DNA from: Caprella mutica
Taxonomy: Eukaryota; Arthropoda; Malacostraca; Amphipoda; Caprellidae
DNA length: 64,000 bases
Direction of reading: 5' to 3'
Assembly (NCBI GenBank): GCA_947561585.1
Contig: CANNZV010000862.1
Span: 1 to 64,000, forward strand
This document shows, piece by piece, positions 34,428-46,687 of the stretch (within the stretch, counting starts at the first letter, position 1; every line of letters begins with the position of its first letter). The position numbers and the translations under genes were made by a program. The notes under the pieces are model-generated. The model worked only from the letters and a program-made list of their open reading frames with translations, searched no databases and was not told the origin of the DNA.

Positions 34428-34545
34428 GGATTCCTGCTTCTGAATCAAAGACCATATCACTGAGATCAGCAGAAAATAAATACAAGGGACTTGGTGAAAG
34501 TAGTCTAATAGAGAAGAGGCTCCATGAAAATATTTGAGCTTGAAA
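34428..34545 (+). repeat. Family D repeat, diverged fragment
   Basis: CCATATCACTGAGATCAGC and AATACAAGGGACTTGGTGAA, then GAGGCTCCATGAA, match the first third of family D at reduced identity. Confidence 0.55.
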
Positions 34546-34583
34546 TCATAGTAAATATCTACACTACGAGAATAATTTTAGTT

Positions 34584-35072
34584 CGGGTTTGACGTCTGCT
34601 TTGGAACCAATGGCCATATCGCTGATGTTAAAAGAAAATTAAATACAAGGGACTGGGAGAAGCAGTCAGAAAGGAAAGTGGCTCCATGAACAAAGTCACC
34701 TACCACCAGTCAGTAACAATGCTCATGCATGCAGAGAAGCTACTACGTGAAAGCAGTCACTTACCAAGAAATGTGGCGAAAAGGAACACAAGCACCGGTG
34801 GCTGCACTCATGAATGGAAGAGGAAAATGAAGAGGTGATAGCAAATGAAGCCTACGAGTCTACTTAACACAAAAATTTACCTCATAGTTGAAGAGCATAA
34901 CCCTAGCGCTATCCTCTAAAACTGCAAGTATCGTTAAAAAAATGATAAACATTGTAAAAATAAAAAACTATCAATAATCCAAATTACAACAGTTCGGGGA
35001 CGAAGGGGACAATTCCCCCCCTTCTCTCTCCCATTCACCACAGACAGCTTCAGGATAGAGCTCCTGGGGGCT
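34584..35072 (+). repeat. Family D repeat, near full length
   Basis: It is colinear with 41950-42440 over about 490 bp, from CGGGTTTGACGTCTGCTTTG to AGGATAGAGCTCCTGGGGG. No TIR, LTR or clear target duplication is visible. The class is unknown; it could be a SINE-like or Helitron-like element. Confidence 0.75.
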
Positions 35073-35321
35073 AATTTTTGATAGCAATATTTCAAACTTT
35101 TAATATGAAATATGGTTACATAAATATTTTATATATAATTTATTTGGTACATTAAATGCCTTCATAAAATTAGTTGATATAATTATATCAATAAACTATA
35201 TAGCTACCTTAAAAGTGCACTTAAATATTCTCTTATTAACTATATTTAATATGAACTAATAATTATATTTTAAAATGAAAAATTCTCCTTAAAATTATTT
35301 ACATAGCTACTGAATAACACA

Positions 35322-35486
35322 GGGCAAGTTTAAAGTATTCGGACGGTTCCGCATTTTAGGACACGTGAGAAAAAACGATATAATAATAATTATCCATTTT
35401 TTTATTATATAGTTAAGGGAACTATTATAATAAATAGGGAACTATTATAATAAATAGGGAACTGACCGATAATTAAGAACTTACCC
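35322..35486. mobile_element. Family A MITE
   Basis: GGGCAAGTTTAAAGTATTCG is inverted against CGATAATTAAGAACTTACCC. Inside is a 20-bp direct repeat, GGGAACTATTATAATAAATA, in two and a partial copy (35416-35463). Confidence 0.75.
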
Positions 35487-35616
35487 TAGTACCATTAAAT
35501 AGGTTAGAAATGAGTGAAAACAGATGGGCTAATTAAAATTAACTATTACAATAAAAGTAGCTATTAAATTGCAGTTCAATTGAACTAACATTGATACACA
35601 TTATGCCTTATAACTA

Positions 35617-35781
35617 GGGTTGTGACAATATGCTTCATAAATCAAAGATCTTAAGAATATCACATATGAAATGAAATGGTATCGAATACCATATACCGCT
35701 GGTGTAGAACCATTCAATACTCTTTAATTCTCTCCGTCTGTACTATTTTCAATGATTTATAAAGCATATTGTCACAATCCC
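35617..35781. mobile_element. Family B MITE
   Basis: GGGTTGTGACAATATGCTTC follows TA; it ends GCATATTGTCACAATCCC. The interior matches the 21886 copy in the same orientation. Confidence 0.8.
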
Positions 35782-36320
35782 AGTTATAACAATAATAAAC
35801 AGATGGTTTAAATGTTGAAAAGCTACTTCGTGCTAATATATGAAACAAAACTAGGAACAATTGCTGATAATCATTCATTCATATATATATATATATATCT
35901 GATATAAAATTATTTTGAACATGTTCGAATACGTTTAAAAGCAATCACGGTTCATAACGGCAAAAAAGCTACTCTGTTGGTAGTAGCAACACCTGCTTGA
36001 TGAAATTAGTGAAGAGTAACAATCTTCAAAACAAAAGAATTAATTACTTTCCGTACCTAGCTATAGTTTTTATTAAATAATCCTCCATTTCTTCAATATA
36101 GAGCAAACTTCTTAAAATGTGCTAATTTAATTAACATCTAAACACATAAGAATCAAATAATAAATATTTTTGGTATTCTTAAGAAGAAGAAAAAATCAAA
36201 CAAATTTTTATAGACCACCAAAATAACAGAGAATTTATCGGAATTAATTAACCAGAAATGAAATTATTCTTAGTATTGAAAAACGAAGTCAAAGACTAAA
36301 ATAAGCGCTAAAATATTTCC

Positions 36321-39300
36321 TTACGAGTTGACGGATAGTTTAGCAGCAAGCAACTTAGAGTCTTCTAGCAGACGAATGGTGGCTTCTTGCTTCTCTTGAA
36401 TTCTAAACACGCTGAAAATATAAATAAAAGTTAAGGTATCAGAAAAGCCAATGAAAAATGAAGATCAAAGCTAAAAAATCCTATGAATCAAGATATTATG
36501 AATTTAGTAAGGTGTTAAAGTCTGCTTCGGAACCAAAGGCCACATCGCTGACGTCAAAAGGAAATTAGATACAAGGAACTGGAAGAAGCAGTCAGAAAGG
36601 AAATTAGATACAAGGAACTGGAAGAAGCAGTCAGAAAGGAAATTAAGTACAAGGGACTGGAAGAAGCAGTTAGAAAGGAAATTAAGTACAAGAGACTGGA
36701 AGAAGCAGTCAGAAAGGAAATTAAGTACAAGAGACTGGAAGAAGCAGTCAGAAAGGAAATTAGTACAAGGGACTGGAAGAAGCAGTCAGAAAGGAAATTA
36801 AGTACAAGAGACTGGAAGAAGCAGTCAGAAAGGAAATTAAGTACAAGAGACTGGAAGAAGCAGTCAGAAAGGAAATTAGTACAAGGGACTGGAAGAAGCA
36901 GTCAGAAAGGAAATTAAGTACAAGGGACTGGAAGAAGCAGTTAGAAAGGAAATTAAGTACAAGAGACTGGAAGAAGCAGTCAGAAAGGAAATTAAGTAAA
37001 AGAGACTGGAAGAAGCAGTCAGAAAGGAAATTAGTACAAGGGACTGGAAGAAGCAGTCAGAAAGGAAATTAAGTACAAGAGACTGGAAGAAGCAGTCAGA
37101 AAGGAAATTAAGTACAAGAGACTGGAAGAAGCAGTCAGAAAGGAAATTAGTACAAGGGACTGGAAGAAGCAGTCAGAAAGGAAATTTAGTACAAGGAACT
37201 GGAAGAAGCAGTCAGAAAGGAAATTAAGTACAAGGGACTGGAAGAAGCAGTCAGAAAGGAAATTAGTACAAGGGACTGGAAGAAGCAGTCAGAAAGGAAA
37301 TTTAGTACAAGGGACTGTAAGAAGCAGTCAGAAAAGATAGGTGAAATAACTCACTTCCTCATGACGGCAGCCTTGGCCTCATCCTCTGGATGTCTACCAC
37401 CAACATCCTTAGCGTCTGTAGCTACAGCAGGTACCGCCCTTTGAAAACATCTGTCTGTGGAACCTTTCAAACGGATGGAAGAGTCCTGCACCAGAGTCAA
37501 CAGTCTGGGAACAAATGGGATAAACTTTTAATGCATTGTTTAAGAGTAGAAGGTTTATCTCGAGAGAAATACCAAATAGCTACCTGTCTTAGCTAGAGCA
37601 AATTCCAAGTAGCTAATCGGACGGTTCAACATTTTTGGAAAAATTATTCCTAATTGTCCGATATCTAGGAACTTACTTTAAGTCACGAATGGAAGTGACA
37701 ACTGTCAGCTATATAGTGAACTAGTGATGTCAAGAAATAGACATTAGTTCTTACCTGTTGGCCAGGGAGTGGTAGGTGTCTTGTGTAGCTCTCATATCTG
37801 TCTGCAGTTTAGAGAGGAGGAGGTTGTGCTTCACGATGTCTGAAGAGGCAATGTCTGCTTGAACCTGAAAAAGAAACATTTAGTAGAGAGAGGTAAAGTT
37901 ATATAAAGACTTTGTGTTTTGCCTGGAAAGTTTTTTACATATTTTGTATAGCTACTTTTTACCCAATAAATATTATCATAAGATAAACCAAGTAATCGAA
38001 TTGAATTGAAACACTGATAGATGGACCTACAGAATACAACAATGTATAGCTATTCTTTTCAAGAGAGGTTCTTTCTATTTCATGTAGCTAATTTTAGTAA
38101 TTTGCATAGTTTGAAATGTAATTAGATATATAATGAAATAATCCCTGGTTATCTTATTTGAATATATAGATTATTGCTAATTATCTTCAATAGGACAAAC
38201 TCAAATTAAAACACGTACAATGACCAAACATTGTAGTGCCTGTTTAACTATAACTACTTATCGCTAACAAAAAAGTTGTGGTTCTTTAACACTACTGGAA
38301 TTCGATAAGTGGATGTTAGAATAGGTTTCAGTGCTCTAAGCGTATTTCTCACCCTCTGGACTTGTGCCACCTTACACCAGTCAGCCAAAGCCTCTGCTGT
38401 GGTGTTAATGGTGGAGTTACAGCAACCGAACAAGCACTCGAGACTCTTAGAAGTCTCCTTCATCTTCAACTTCTCCAGAAGATGGAACTGCTCGTCATTG
38501 AAGGTGAGGTTCCTGGTAGCTCTGTCTCTGAGTAAATGTTGCCAGGAGTCCTTCAGTTTAGCCACAAGAGATGTGGCGATGGCGGGGGTTCTCTTGATAG
38601 CAGACAGGGCGCTGTCTCCCCCCACGACCCCTGTCTCATTACTTATACCCACCATCATGGAGGCGGGGGTGAGGGACATGAAAGGAGTGGAGGAAATGAC
38701 TGGAGGTGGTGGAAGGGTTGGTCTGTGCTTAGAGTTGGGTGGTACTGTCGTGATGTTACAGTTTGTGTTGATGGTGTGGAGATGTTGTTGCCAAGTCTGC
38801 TCTAGGATGTTGGAGTCTATCACTCTAGACTTTAATTGTGACAAGACTGCACTTAGTCTCTCCATGGACAGTCTGCATTTCTTCTCCTCGTCCACCACGT
38901 TGTTCACCGTGTCTTCAAGCTGGTCCCTGACACCGGCTATACCGCCAATGCTGTTTCTGCGGTACTTTTTTCTCCGCAAGGACTCCATGGCCTGCCCTCC
39001 TTCCAGTCCCTCTACGTGAATGAAACTTTCAAAATCTTCAGGTTCTTGAGGAACTGTAGAGATTAACACATTGGAGGAGATCTGATAGTAAACCTAGATG
39101 ATGAACACTAGTTATTATAGCTACCTGCAATTAATAAAATTAGACACAAAAAAATCTTATCAATCGATCAAATTATTTTAATTGAATTTTTTAAAGTTTT
39201 TTTTTCAAATGAAATTAATTTTTTTCATTCAAATTCACAGTTTAAAAATGATTTCCCATTATCATTTTAATTAAATAGTCTAATAAAGTTAATAGAAGGT

Positions 39301-42300
39301 ATTAAGTAGCTACAGATAAACGTTTTGTTCACTCTTCCCCTCACCTGTCTGTTTCTCCTGAGGTACTACCTCGTCATTAGCAGGTGAGGCTAATAGGCAG
39401 GTGGTGAGGTACCTCCTGTGGTGAGTGACTAGCTGAGTGAAGGCCTCACTGACAGTGAGTGTGCACTCTGACAGCCTCTCACTCTCTTCTGACATGCCTT
39501 GAACTTCACTCACCAGTACATTGCTGGGAAAAAGAGAGAGGAACTCTAATGAAGATAGGGTAAGTTAAGAGTTATTGGACGGTTCCTCATTTTCGATCAT
39601 GTAAGAAAATTAAAACAATTATTATATAGCCTAATTTTTCTTATATGTTCGAAATTAGGGACTGTCCAATAACTCCTATACAGTTTGTTCACTGCCATTG
39701 AATATAAATAGTTGGCTATTATTTATAATTCATAAGAATGATTATTATATAGTGTAAAGTCGTAACTAGCATTATCAATTCTTCATAAATAATTTCAACC
39801 ATATTCATATATTTAATGTTCATTTAGTTCTTTGAAATTAATACGCCATAGTTTCTCTAAAAATTTAACTTCACTAGTCGACAGATTCAATCAGCGTCAT
39901 TGCCCCTTTAAACTTCTCACGTGCAAGTCGCACTTTTAACTATTTAGAAATTTGCTAATTGAACTGTGTTGAGTCCCATTGATTTAAACTTTATTAGTGA
40001 AGACTAAAAGGTATATGAGGTAAATATCTATAATTTATACACATTTATATTTGTATCATTAGTATTGTACTATTTTCTGTTGATTAATTTAGTTATTCAA
40101 CTTTCGCAAAATTTAAATAAATATCCAACTTAGGACTATATTTCGAACTATTTAAAGTACCACGTCAAATTTAACTTTCTTGCGCTTTTCATATTTAGTC
40201 CATAATTAATATTTCGAATACACTGCTCTCTGATTTAAACATTTGTGTTTGATAGATTTAGTTAATAATCTATATTTTGATTACACTTTTTCTCTGTTTT
40301 AAACAATTATGTGCTTGATATAATTTAGTTCATTATTTCATTAGCTACTAATAGTTTTCATAGACTTTTCTAATTTAATATTTGATAGCATATGTAAAGT
40401 TTTAAGATTCTGTACTGAGGATTGTATCTTTTTTGCAGGATCAAAATAAAATGAACGAGTTCTAAAAGTAAAACTTAGACTGGGTATCATTCAACGATCC
40501 TCAACGTAATTACCCATAAAATCCTCCTCAGATTTTACATATAGAATCGTGGCAGTGGATACATTTTTGGTATAAACTGTAGAGGTTTCTTGTTATTCTA
40601 AAATTTTAATTATTTAATTTTAGAATAACTTTTATTTTACATAAAGTACCTAAGTAGCTAGCTACTACAGACTCACACGAAGTTATCAACTGCTGCATGA
40701 ATGAGAGCCACGCAAAGTGCCTGGTGTTTGATGACGCGGTAGATAGCGTGTCCGACACTGCAGATGTTTTTGCCGGTTAGTGCATCCTGGTCAACACTTG
40801 CCTTGTTGGAGGGGAAGTTGGGGAACTTCAGACCTAGTGAGAGGGAACAGTTCAGATGTTGGAAGCAATTACTACCAAAATTAAATAAAAAAGATTATAT
40901 AAATTAAAATTACAGCAATTTAAAAAATATGTACATATAGTAGCTAAATAAAAAAAATTAATAAAAAATAAAGCTAATTTTTAAAAAGAAAGTTCTTTGC
41001 TAACAATCTTTTAATGGAATAATGAACATAAAGTCTTACTAAATCCTTTAAAAATACGTTTTTTCTTAGGGAATATGCATGTCATTTTTGTTCAGTATCT
41101 GTAATAAATTAACTAGGTTAACTAACTATTACTTGGACATTAAAGACTGTAGCTACTCACTAGGTGTTTTAGGGAGGGTCAGTACAATATCCTGGTCATG
41201 TGAAGAGAAGAGCATCACAGGATTCTCTTCACTGGTCACAGGGAATGAAGAGGCGTTACTAACATCAGGATTGTGAAGCAGCTTCCTGAAGAGGGAGTTG
41301 TTGAAGATTAGCAGCTGGTGGTTAACACTAACATCCGTCTGTTCCTGTATGAGGTAACGCAGCTGATCGAACTTGTGGTCAGTCTGGAGGTACATTATCA
41401 GAGGCTGGATCTTGTTGACGTAGAAGACATAGACCTTTTTGCGAGCAAGGAGGGAAGTGACTTCACCGAAGAAGCTCTCGAAGCTCCACATCCTATTAGG
41501 ATCCACCTCAAGAAGTCCTCCAAGAAGGGGGGTTACTAGTTTGCGTAAACCAAGACTCAGTTGGCATGTGGAGGGAAGGTCTTTGGACCATTCTATTGCA
41601 CCATTCTCTGTGGTCTGAACACCTGATATTACACCCTGGATATGGAAAAGACATCAATTATGATGGAGGAGATTTCAAAATACTTTAGAGAAGAGGAATA
41701 CTAGCTAGGAATTAATATAATTACCGAACTAAAATAAAGCAATTGATTAGTTTAATATAGATAATAAACAAAATTAGTAATAGAAAAATAGAAATTTGTT
41801 TGACAATTCCTAGAATTAAGCTAAATCTAAAAAATATTGATATCTTCAATTTCTAACAGCTATGTGGAAAAACCTATCTAAAAAATTTGTTAAATACCTT
41901 ATTTTGAAAAGATATTATTATAATGTTTTTTTTTATTATTTATTTTAGTAGGGGTTTAACGTCTGCTTCGGAACCAAAGGCCATATCGCTGACGTCAAAA
42001 GGAAATTAAATACAAGGGACTGGAAGAAGCAGTCAGAGAGGAAAGTGGCTCCATGAACAAAGTCACTTACCACCGTCGGTGACAATGCTCATGGATGCAG
42101 AAAAGCTACTCCGTGAATGCAGTCACTTACCAAGGAATGTGACGAAACGGGACACAAGCACCGGTGGCTGCACTCACGGATGGAAGAGGAAAATGAAGAG
42201 GTGATAGTAAATGAAGCCTACGAGCCTACCTAACACAAAATCTAAGACCTCGTAGTTGAAGAGCATAACCCTAGCGCTATCCTCTAAAACTGCAAGTAGC

Positions 42301-45196
42301 GTTAAAAAAAATGATAAACATGGTAAAAATGAAAAAAGACAATCCATAATCCAAATTACAACAGTTCGGGGCCCAAGGGACGCCACCCCCCTTCTCTTCC
42401 ATTCACCACAGACAGCTTCAGGATAGAGCACCTGGGGGCTTTTTTTTATTAATTTTAGCTAGCTACATATTATATTATCATGATATTTAATTGATTAGCA
42501 ACATAGTTTTTACAGTTTCCAATCAATTAGCTCAAAGATTGTGTTACAAAAGCCAATTCAATTCCAAGCAAAGTCCAATTTATCATATATATAATTAATT
42601 TTCAATTGTAGCTAGTAGCTACCTGCTGTTTCTCATTAATTAATTGTACCTGCTGTTTTTCTGTGGTTATCCTGTGCATGGTCTCCTTGTTCCTTCTCCC
42701 CCCATGGGGTCTGAAAGGTAGCATCCCAGTGGCCACATGGTACAGGGTCACACCTATGGACCACAGATCTACATTGGCCCCAAAACTCTTGCCTGCTGTT
42801 TTGCGGAGTACAGCCCTCTCGTACATATCAGGGTGCTGAGGGCAGAGAAAATATACAGTTCAGTAATGCTGAGTAAGTATTGCTATGTAAATTATAAGTC
42901 GCTAGTATTTAAATAAATGTTACCCCTGAAGACGGAATCCACGAAGGATTCTGAAAGCTTGGGAAATTTCAAAACTACTTCTTGTTGAGTTCTTCACCCT
43001 AAATATGATGATACAACCAAAGAGTCCTCTACTTTCTTGAATGCTGAGTAGATATATTAAAAACTAAATCACAAAGCAACTGGAAAATACGACCACACAG
43101 ATAATTTAGTTACACCACAGCAAGCTCATTCTGTCTAAGGATGCTAGTACAAGACACTAGAAGTGTATTTTAACCAAGTAGGTAGCTAAAAGAGATTTTA
43201 CAAGAACAAATGATTTTAGCTACAAGTACAAGTGAAATTATCAAATAACTACAACTACAAGTGCTTTACCAAGTACTCCTCTGTTCCATAGAGTGACATG
43301 AACTGCTGATCATCCTCTAGTTCTCTAGCCGCTCCAAAGTCAGTTAGTTTGTATGTGGTAGAGCCGTCTAGCCCCACGAACTTCATAATGTTGCCAGGTT
43401 TGAGATCTCTGTGCACCAAGTGATTGTCACGAAGATGCTTCAAGCCAGAGGCTGAAACAAAAGAACCATCAGGTAGCTAGCTAATTATCATCTGTAAACA
43501 TACACAGAAAATGAACACAATAGCTTATATCATTTTCAACTATTAAACCATTGTTGATTAGTTAGTTAGAGCTCTATATCATTTTAAGGAAATGATTTTA
43601 GATGTAGCTCATTGGTAATTACTAAAATAAGAGGATTATTTATAATTAGCTATTGGATGAACTGTCTAAAAAGTTGCACTAAATAAAAAGTCACAACTAG
43701 CTAAGCATAAAAAATTTAATATTGGCCACTTTTATACATCACTTTTATATTTGCTTGATAGCTAATTAATTAGCTTCTCAATTATCATATCATGAAATTG
43801 AAGACACTTTTGAATTAGATTACTTAATCAAATAAAAACTCCCTAATAAAAAGAACAGGTACTTTTATTACATTAGCTTGATACTTTTATGACATAGCTA
43901 GCTTTTAGCTACTAAAAAATGACAATTGCGATAGGTAGCTAGCTACATTTATTGCATTATTACAAGGTATCAGCATTAGCTACATTTATTACAATTGCTT
44001 ACTTATTAGCTAGCTACTAGGTGATCACAATTAGGTACGCTACATCACTACACTACCTTTTTTTACTACATAGCTATCTCTATATGTTTATCTATCTATC
44101 CTCACCAAGATGGTGTAACACAAGCAGGAACTCTTTCTCCTGCAGGCCATGACTGTTCTCAGGATCGTCCAGAATGTTGAAAAGAGAGCCACCGGTGCAC
44201 AGCTCCATGACTATCACTTTACCGCGTGTTTCCTGCTCCTCTTCTATTGCTAGCAGCTTCACTATGTTTCTGCAGTTTAGGAAATCTTTTAGATAATGAT
44301 AGGATAAATATAGCTATTATTAAATAAATTATCAAACTTCCTAGTTATTAGGCAGTTCCACATGTCAAATAATATAGTAAATTTATTATTCTAATTGGTA
44401 TCCATGATACCTGCAGGTATCATGGATACCAATTAGAATAACTGGTTAGCTATATAATAATTATTAGCTATAGCTATACTGTTTCTGATATGATCGAAAA
44501 AGGGGAACTGTCCAACAACTAGGAACTCATCCTAGCTAACTACAGTTATTCTAAATAGCTACTAGATAACTTTTGGAAGGAGAAAAATCATAAAAACTGT
44601 ATACAGAAACAAAAGACCCACCTATGGTTGACTTTTTTCAGCACTTCAAACTCCCTCATCTGAACCTCTTGGGGCCGCATGTGGGACATTTGATTGAATG
44701 TCTTGACTGCAACAGCCTCCCCCGTATGCTGAGGAAAATTATTAGTACAAATGAAGAATATAGTAAATAGCTTTTGCTAAAAAAATAGAATTTGTATCAC
44801 AACTAGGCACTAGCTAACTCTTTCAACAGGTAGCTAGCTATATAGATAACTTTCTCAGTTGTTTAGTTGAAACAAAGAATATGATGCAAACTTTAAATTA
44901 AGAAACAATTATTTAGTTACGACAAGAAAGAAAATAGGATGCAAGCTAATACCATCTCTTAATTAGGAAATGTTCAGAGTTCTTGAACTCAAACCCAAGT
45001 TGTATGAAGTCAGCTAGTTTAGAAACAATAATAGCCTACCTAACTATGTGGCAATATAAGAAATCTTTCAGTAGCTGTTAATCATACCACAGTAGCTTAC
45101 CCGATTGACACCCTGGTACACGGCCCCAGTGGCCCCTTTGCCAAGGACTGACGTAGTGCACCAAACATAGTTTGAGGAGCCGCGTAAATAAGACAT
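36321..45196 (-). CDS. TBK1: TBK1/IKK-epsilon-type kinase, 865 residues, 12 exons
   Basis: Coding exons (minus strand): 45196-45101, 44728-44622, 44269-44106, 43451-43270, 42835-42650, 41635-41161, 40833-40677, 39523-39345, 39053-38353, 37864-37755, 37504-37355, 36411-36321. All are GT-AG and all phases agree. This non-canonical IKK phosphorylates IRF3-type factors and autophagy receptors. The kinase domain has the Gly loop GKGATG, VAVK (K41), HRDLKPGN (D138), DFG (D160) and the activation segment SLYGTEEYL then [10 protein letters not shown] with S175, matching human K38, D135, D157 and S172 at a constant offset of three. A ubiquitin-like domain follows (about 300-395), then a helical scaffold. 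Exon 9 adds a Pro-rich linker ([13 protein letters not shown]), which helps make it longer than the roughly 730-residue family norm. The C-terminal helix ends KLSVNS. IKK-epsilon cannot be separated from TBK1 here. The ATG follows a likely 5' UTR acceptor at about 45207. Confidence 0.93.
36513..37338 (+). repeat. Family D copy expanded into a 39-bp tandem array
   Basis: The copy starts with the family D 5' end (GTTAAAGTCTGCTTCGGAAC). It then repeats AGAAAGGAAATTAAGTACAA plus GGGACTGGAAGAAGCAGTC about 19 times. The unit is a single internal segment of family D (compare 42000-42040), so the array grew out of the element. It fills TBK1 intron 11 and ends about 17 bp from the exon 11 donor. Confidence 0.88.
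37605..37680. mobile_element. Family A remnant in TBK1 intron 10
   Basis: GCTAATCGGACGGTTCAACA and AATTGTCCGATATCTAGGAA, then CTTACTTTAA, are family A ends with most of the interior lost. Confidence 0.5.
39558..39676. mobile_element. Family A MITE in TBK1 intron 7
   Basis: GGGTAAGTTAAGAGTTATTG follows TA (39556-39557). The right arm is TATGTTCGAAATTAGGGACT, then GTCCAATAACTCC before TA (39677-39678). Confidence 0.8.
41950..42440 (+). repeat. Family D repeat, most complete copy
   Basis: It runs from AGGGGTTTAACGTCTGCTTC to AGGATAGAGCACCTGGGGG within TBK1 intron 5. It is about 490 bp with no long ORF on the plus strand; the 85-codon minus ORF at 42431-42174 is open by chance. The T-rich sequence after CTGGGGGC may be a tail. 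Confidence 0.78.
42623..42650 (-). promoter_or_regulatory. Tandem in-frame 5' splice sites of TBK1 exon 5
   Basis: The sequence AAACAGCAGGTA occurs twice, 27 bp apart. The upstream donor ends the exon at 42650 after EKQQ; the downstream one ends it at 42623 and adds VQLINEKQQ. Both keep frame. The extra residues would fall near the C-lobe of the kinase domain. Confidence 0.6.
44333..44532. mobile_element. Family A MITE with intact palindromic core, TBK1 intron 2
   Basis: Around the centre (44392-44442), AATTGGTATCCATGATACC and its reverse complement GGTATCATGGATACCAATT meet at CTGCAG. The outer arms TTATTAGGCAGTTCCACATG and GATCGAAAAAGGGGAACTG are inverted with mismatches. Confidence 0.75.
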
Positions 45197-46522
45197 TCCG
45201 CTCACCGAAACCTGTATAAACGATAAAGTCAATAGAGGATAGTTTGTAGATAGAACAAATTGTAGCTAACAATTTATTGCAATGAAAAGGTTGACTGAAA
45301 TGGCAGTATTGGAGATAGTATTGTGATTTAACTTTATGAGAAATTGATACTAAAATATAATTTATATAAGGAACAAAAGATATAAATAATATAAGTAAAA
45401 TCAACAAATCAAAGCTGGAAAAATAAATAAATATAGAAGAGCCAATTTGTAGCTACAATCAACAGCAAACACCATCTTACAATTTAAATACAAATGATAA
45501 AAACCAATTTTAAAACCCTTGAAAATATTAGAGATATAGCATGCAAAATATTGATAATCAATATTTAAATAAAATATAACTAATCCAAACAAAAAGTTCA
45601 ATGGCCATTAGCTTTTCATCAAAGATTCAGGGTTTCATTAATCAGATAACTAGGATCAGAAGCTAAATAAGTAACTACCAAATGTAACTTTGAATTGAAA
45701 TCAAATTGATACAAGATGGTAGCCACAAGATAGTTGTCACACTCACGCAAGAATTGCACGTAGCTACCACCCAGTATTGTGACAGCTAAAAACAAATCAA
45801 TTAACTACTGATCCACATATATGAACATCTCTTTTAAAACTTTAAAAGATAGCAACCCAATTCTAAATCAAAACTCAAAAGAATCTAAAAAGAAATAAAT
45901 TAAGCTTCCATATATTTCATCATGATAATTTAGTCAACTGTTATAAATGATAGCCAAACGAGTAAATCGTGAAATTAAAAGTAAAAGGGACACCAACCGA
46001 GATTCTTTTGTATTCCAGCAACTTGTATATATAATGGCTACTGAATAAATGTGCAACCAGAAGTCTAAAGAGTTAGGACTACATAGATATTCATGTAAGC
46101 TATGGGTAAAATATATCCAAATTGTTTTTAATTAGAAGGCCTTGTAAAGTATGATATCAAAGATGGCCATCTCTACAGATTTTGTTAGAAGAACACTGTT
46201 GATATGATCAGATAGTCTTGCTATTAAAAATTTAGCTACAGTTTTCATTAATCTTTCTATTCTTGTTTTGTCCATCACTAATTATGATAATTGATCCACA
46301 AGCAATCATTAGCTACTTCAAAAATATACCAGTATAAGAGCTAAATACCGAAATCCACTTTAAATATTTAACTACAGAAAGATTTTCGAAATAAATTTTA
46401 TAGATAAAATAGTTCACACTCCAACTTGGTGATAGAGGCCATATTGTGCACAGTGTTTGTTTGTGAATTGCAAGATGAGAAAGTTGATGTGCAAAGAGAT
46501 TAGCTACTTGATGTACACCTAA
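45197..46522. other. Upstream flank of TBK1
   Basis: An acceptor-like TTTATACAG precedes the start exon (at about 45207 on the minus strand), so a 5' UTR exon probably lies somewhere in this AT-rich stretch. I could not place it. Confidence 0.35.
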
Positions 46523-46687
46523 GGCCTATTTCACACGGGGAATTTTTTCATGCCACAGCAACAAATATGCAACATGAAAAACATCCAATCAAAACGGAAA
46601 CATCCAATCGTATGTTTATTCAGTCATAGCGTCTTTACATGAACCATATTTTTCAGCGGCATGAGAAACAGGCCCGTGTGAAAGGGC
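46523..46687. mobile_element. TIR MITE
   Basis: GGCCTATTTCACACGGG and CCCGTGTGAAAGGGCC are inverted ends about 165 bp apart. Inside, ATCCAATCAAAACGGAAAC and ATCCAATCGTATG are direct repeats. No target duplication is clear. Confidence 0.65.

Noticed and set aside
38309..39019. Plus-strand ORF of 236 codons
   Set aside because: It is the shadow of TBK1 exon 9, which has matching splice sites and family similarity on the minus strand.
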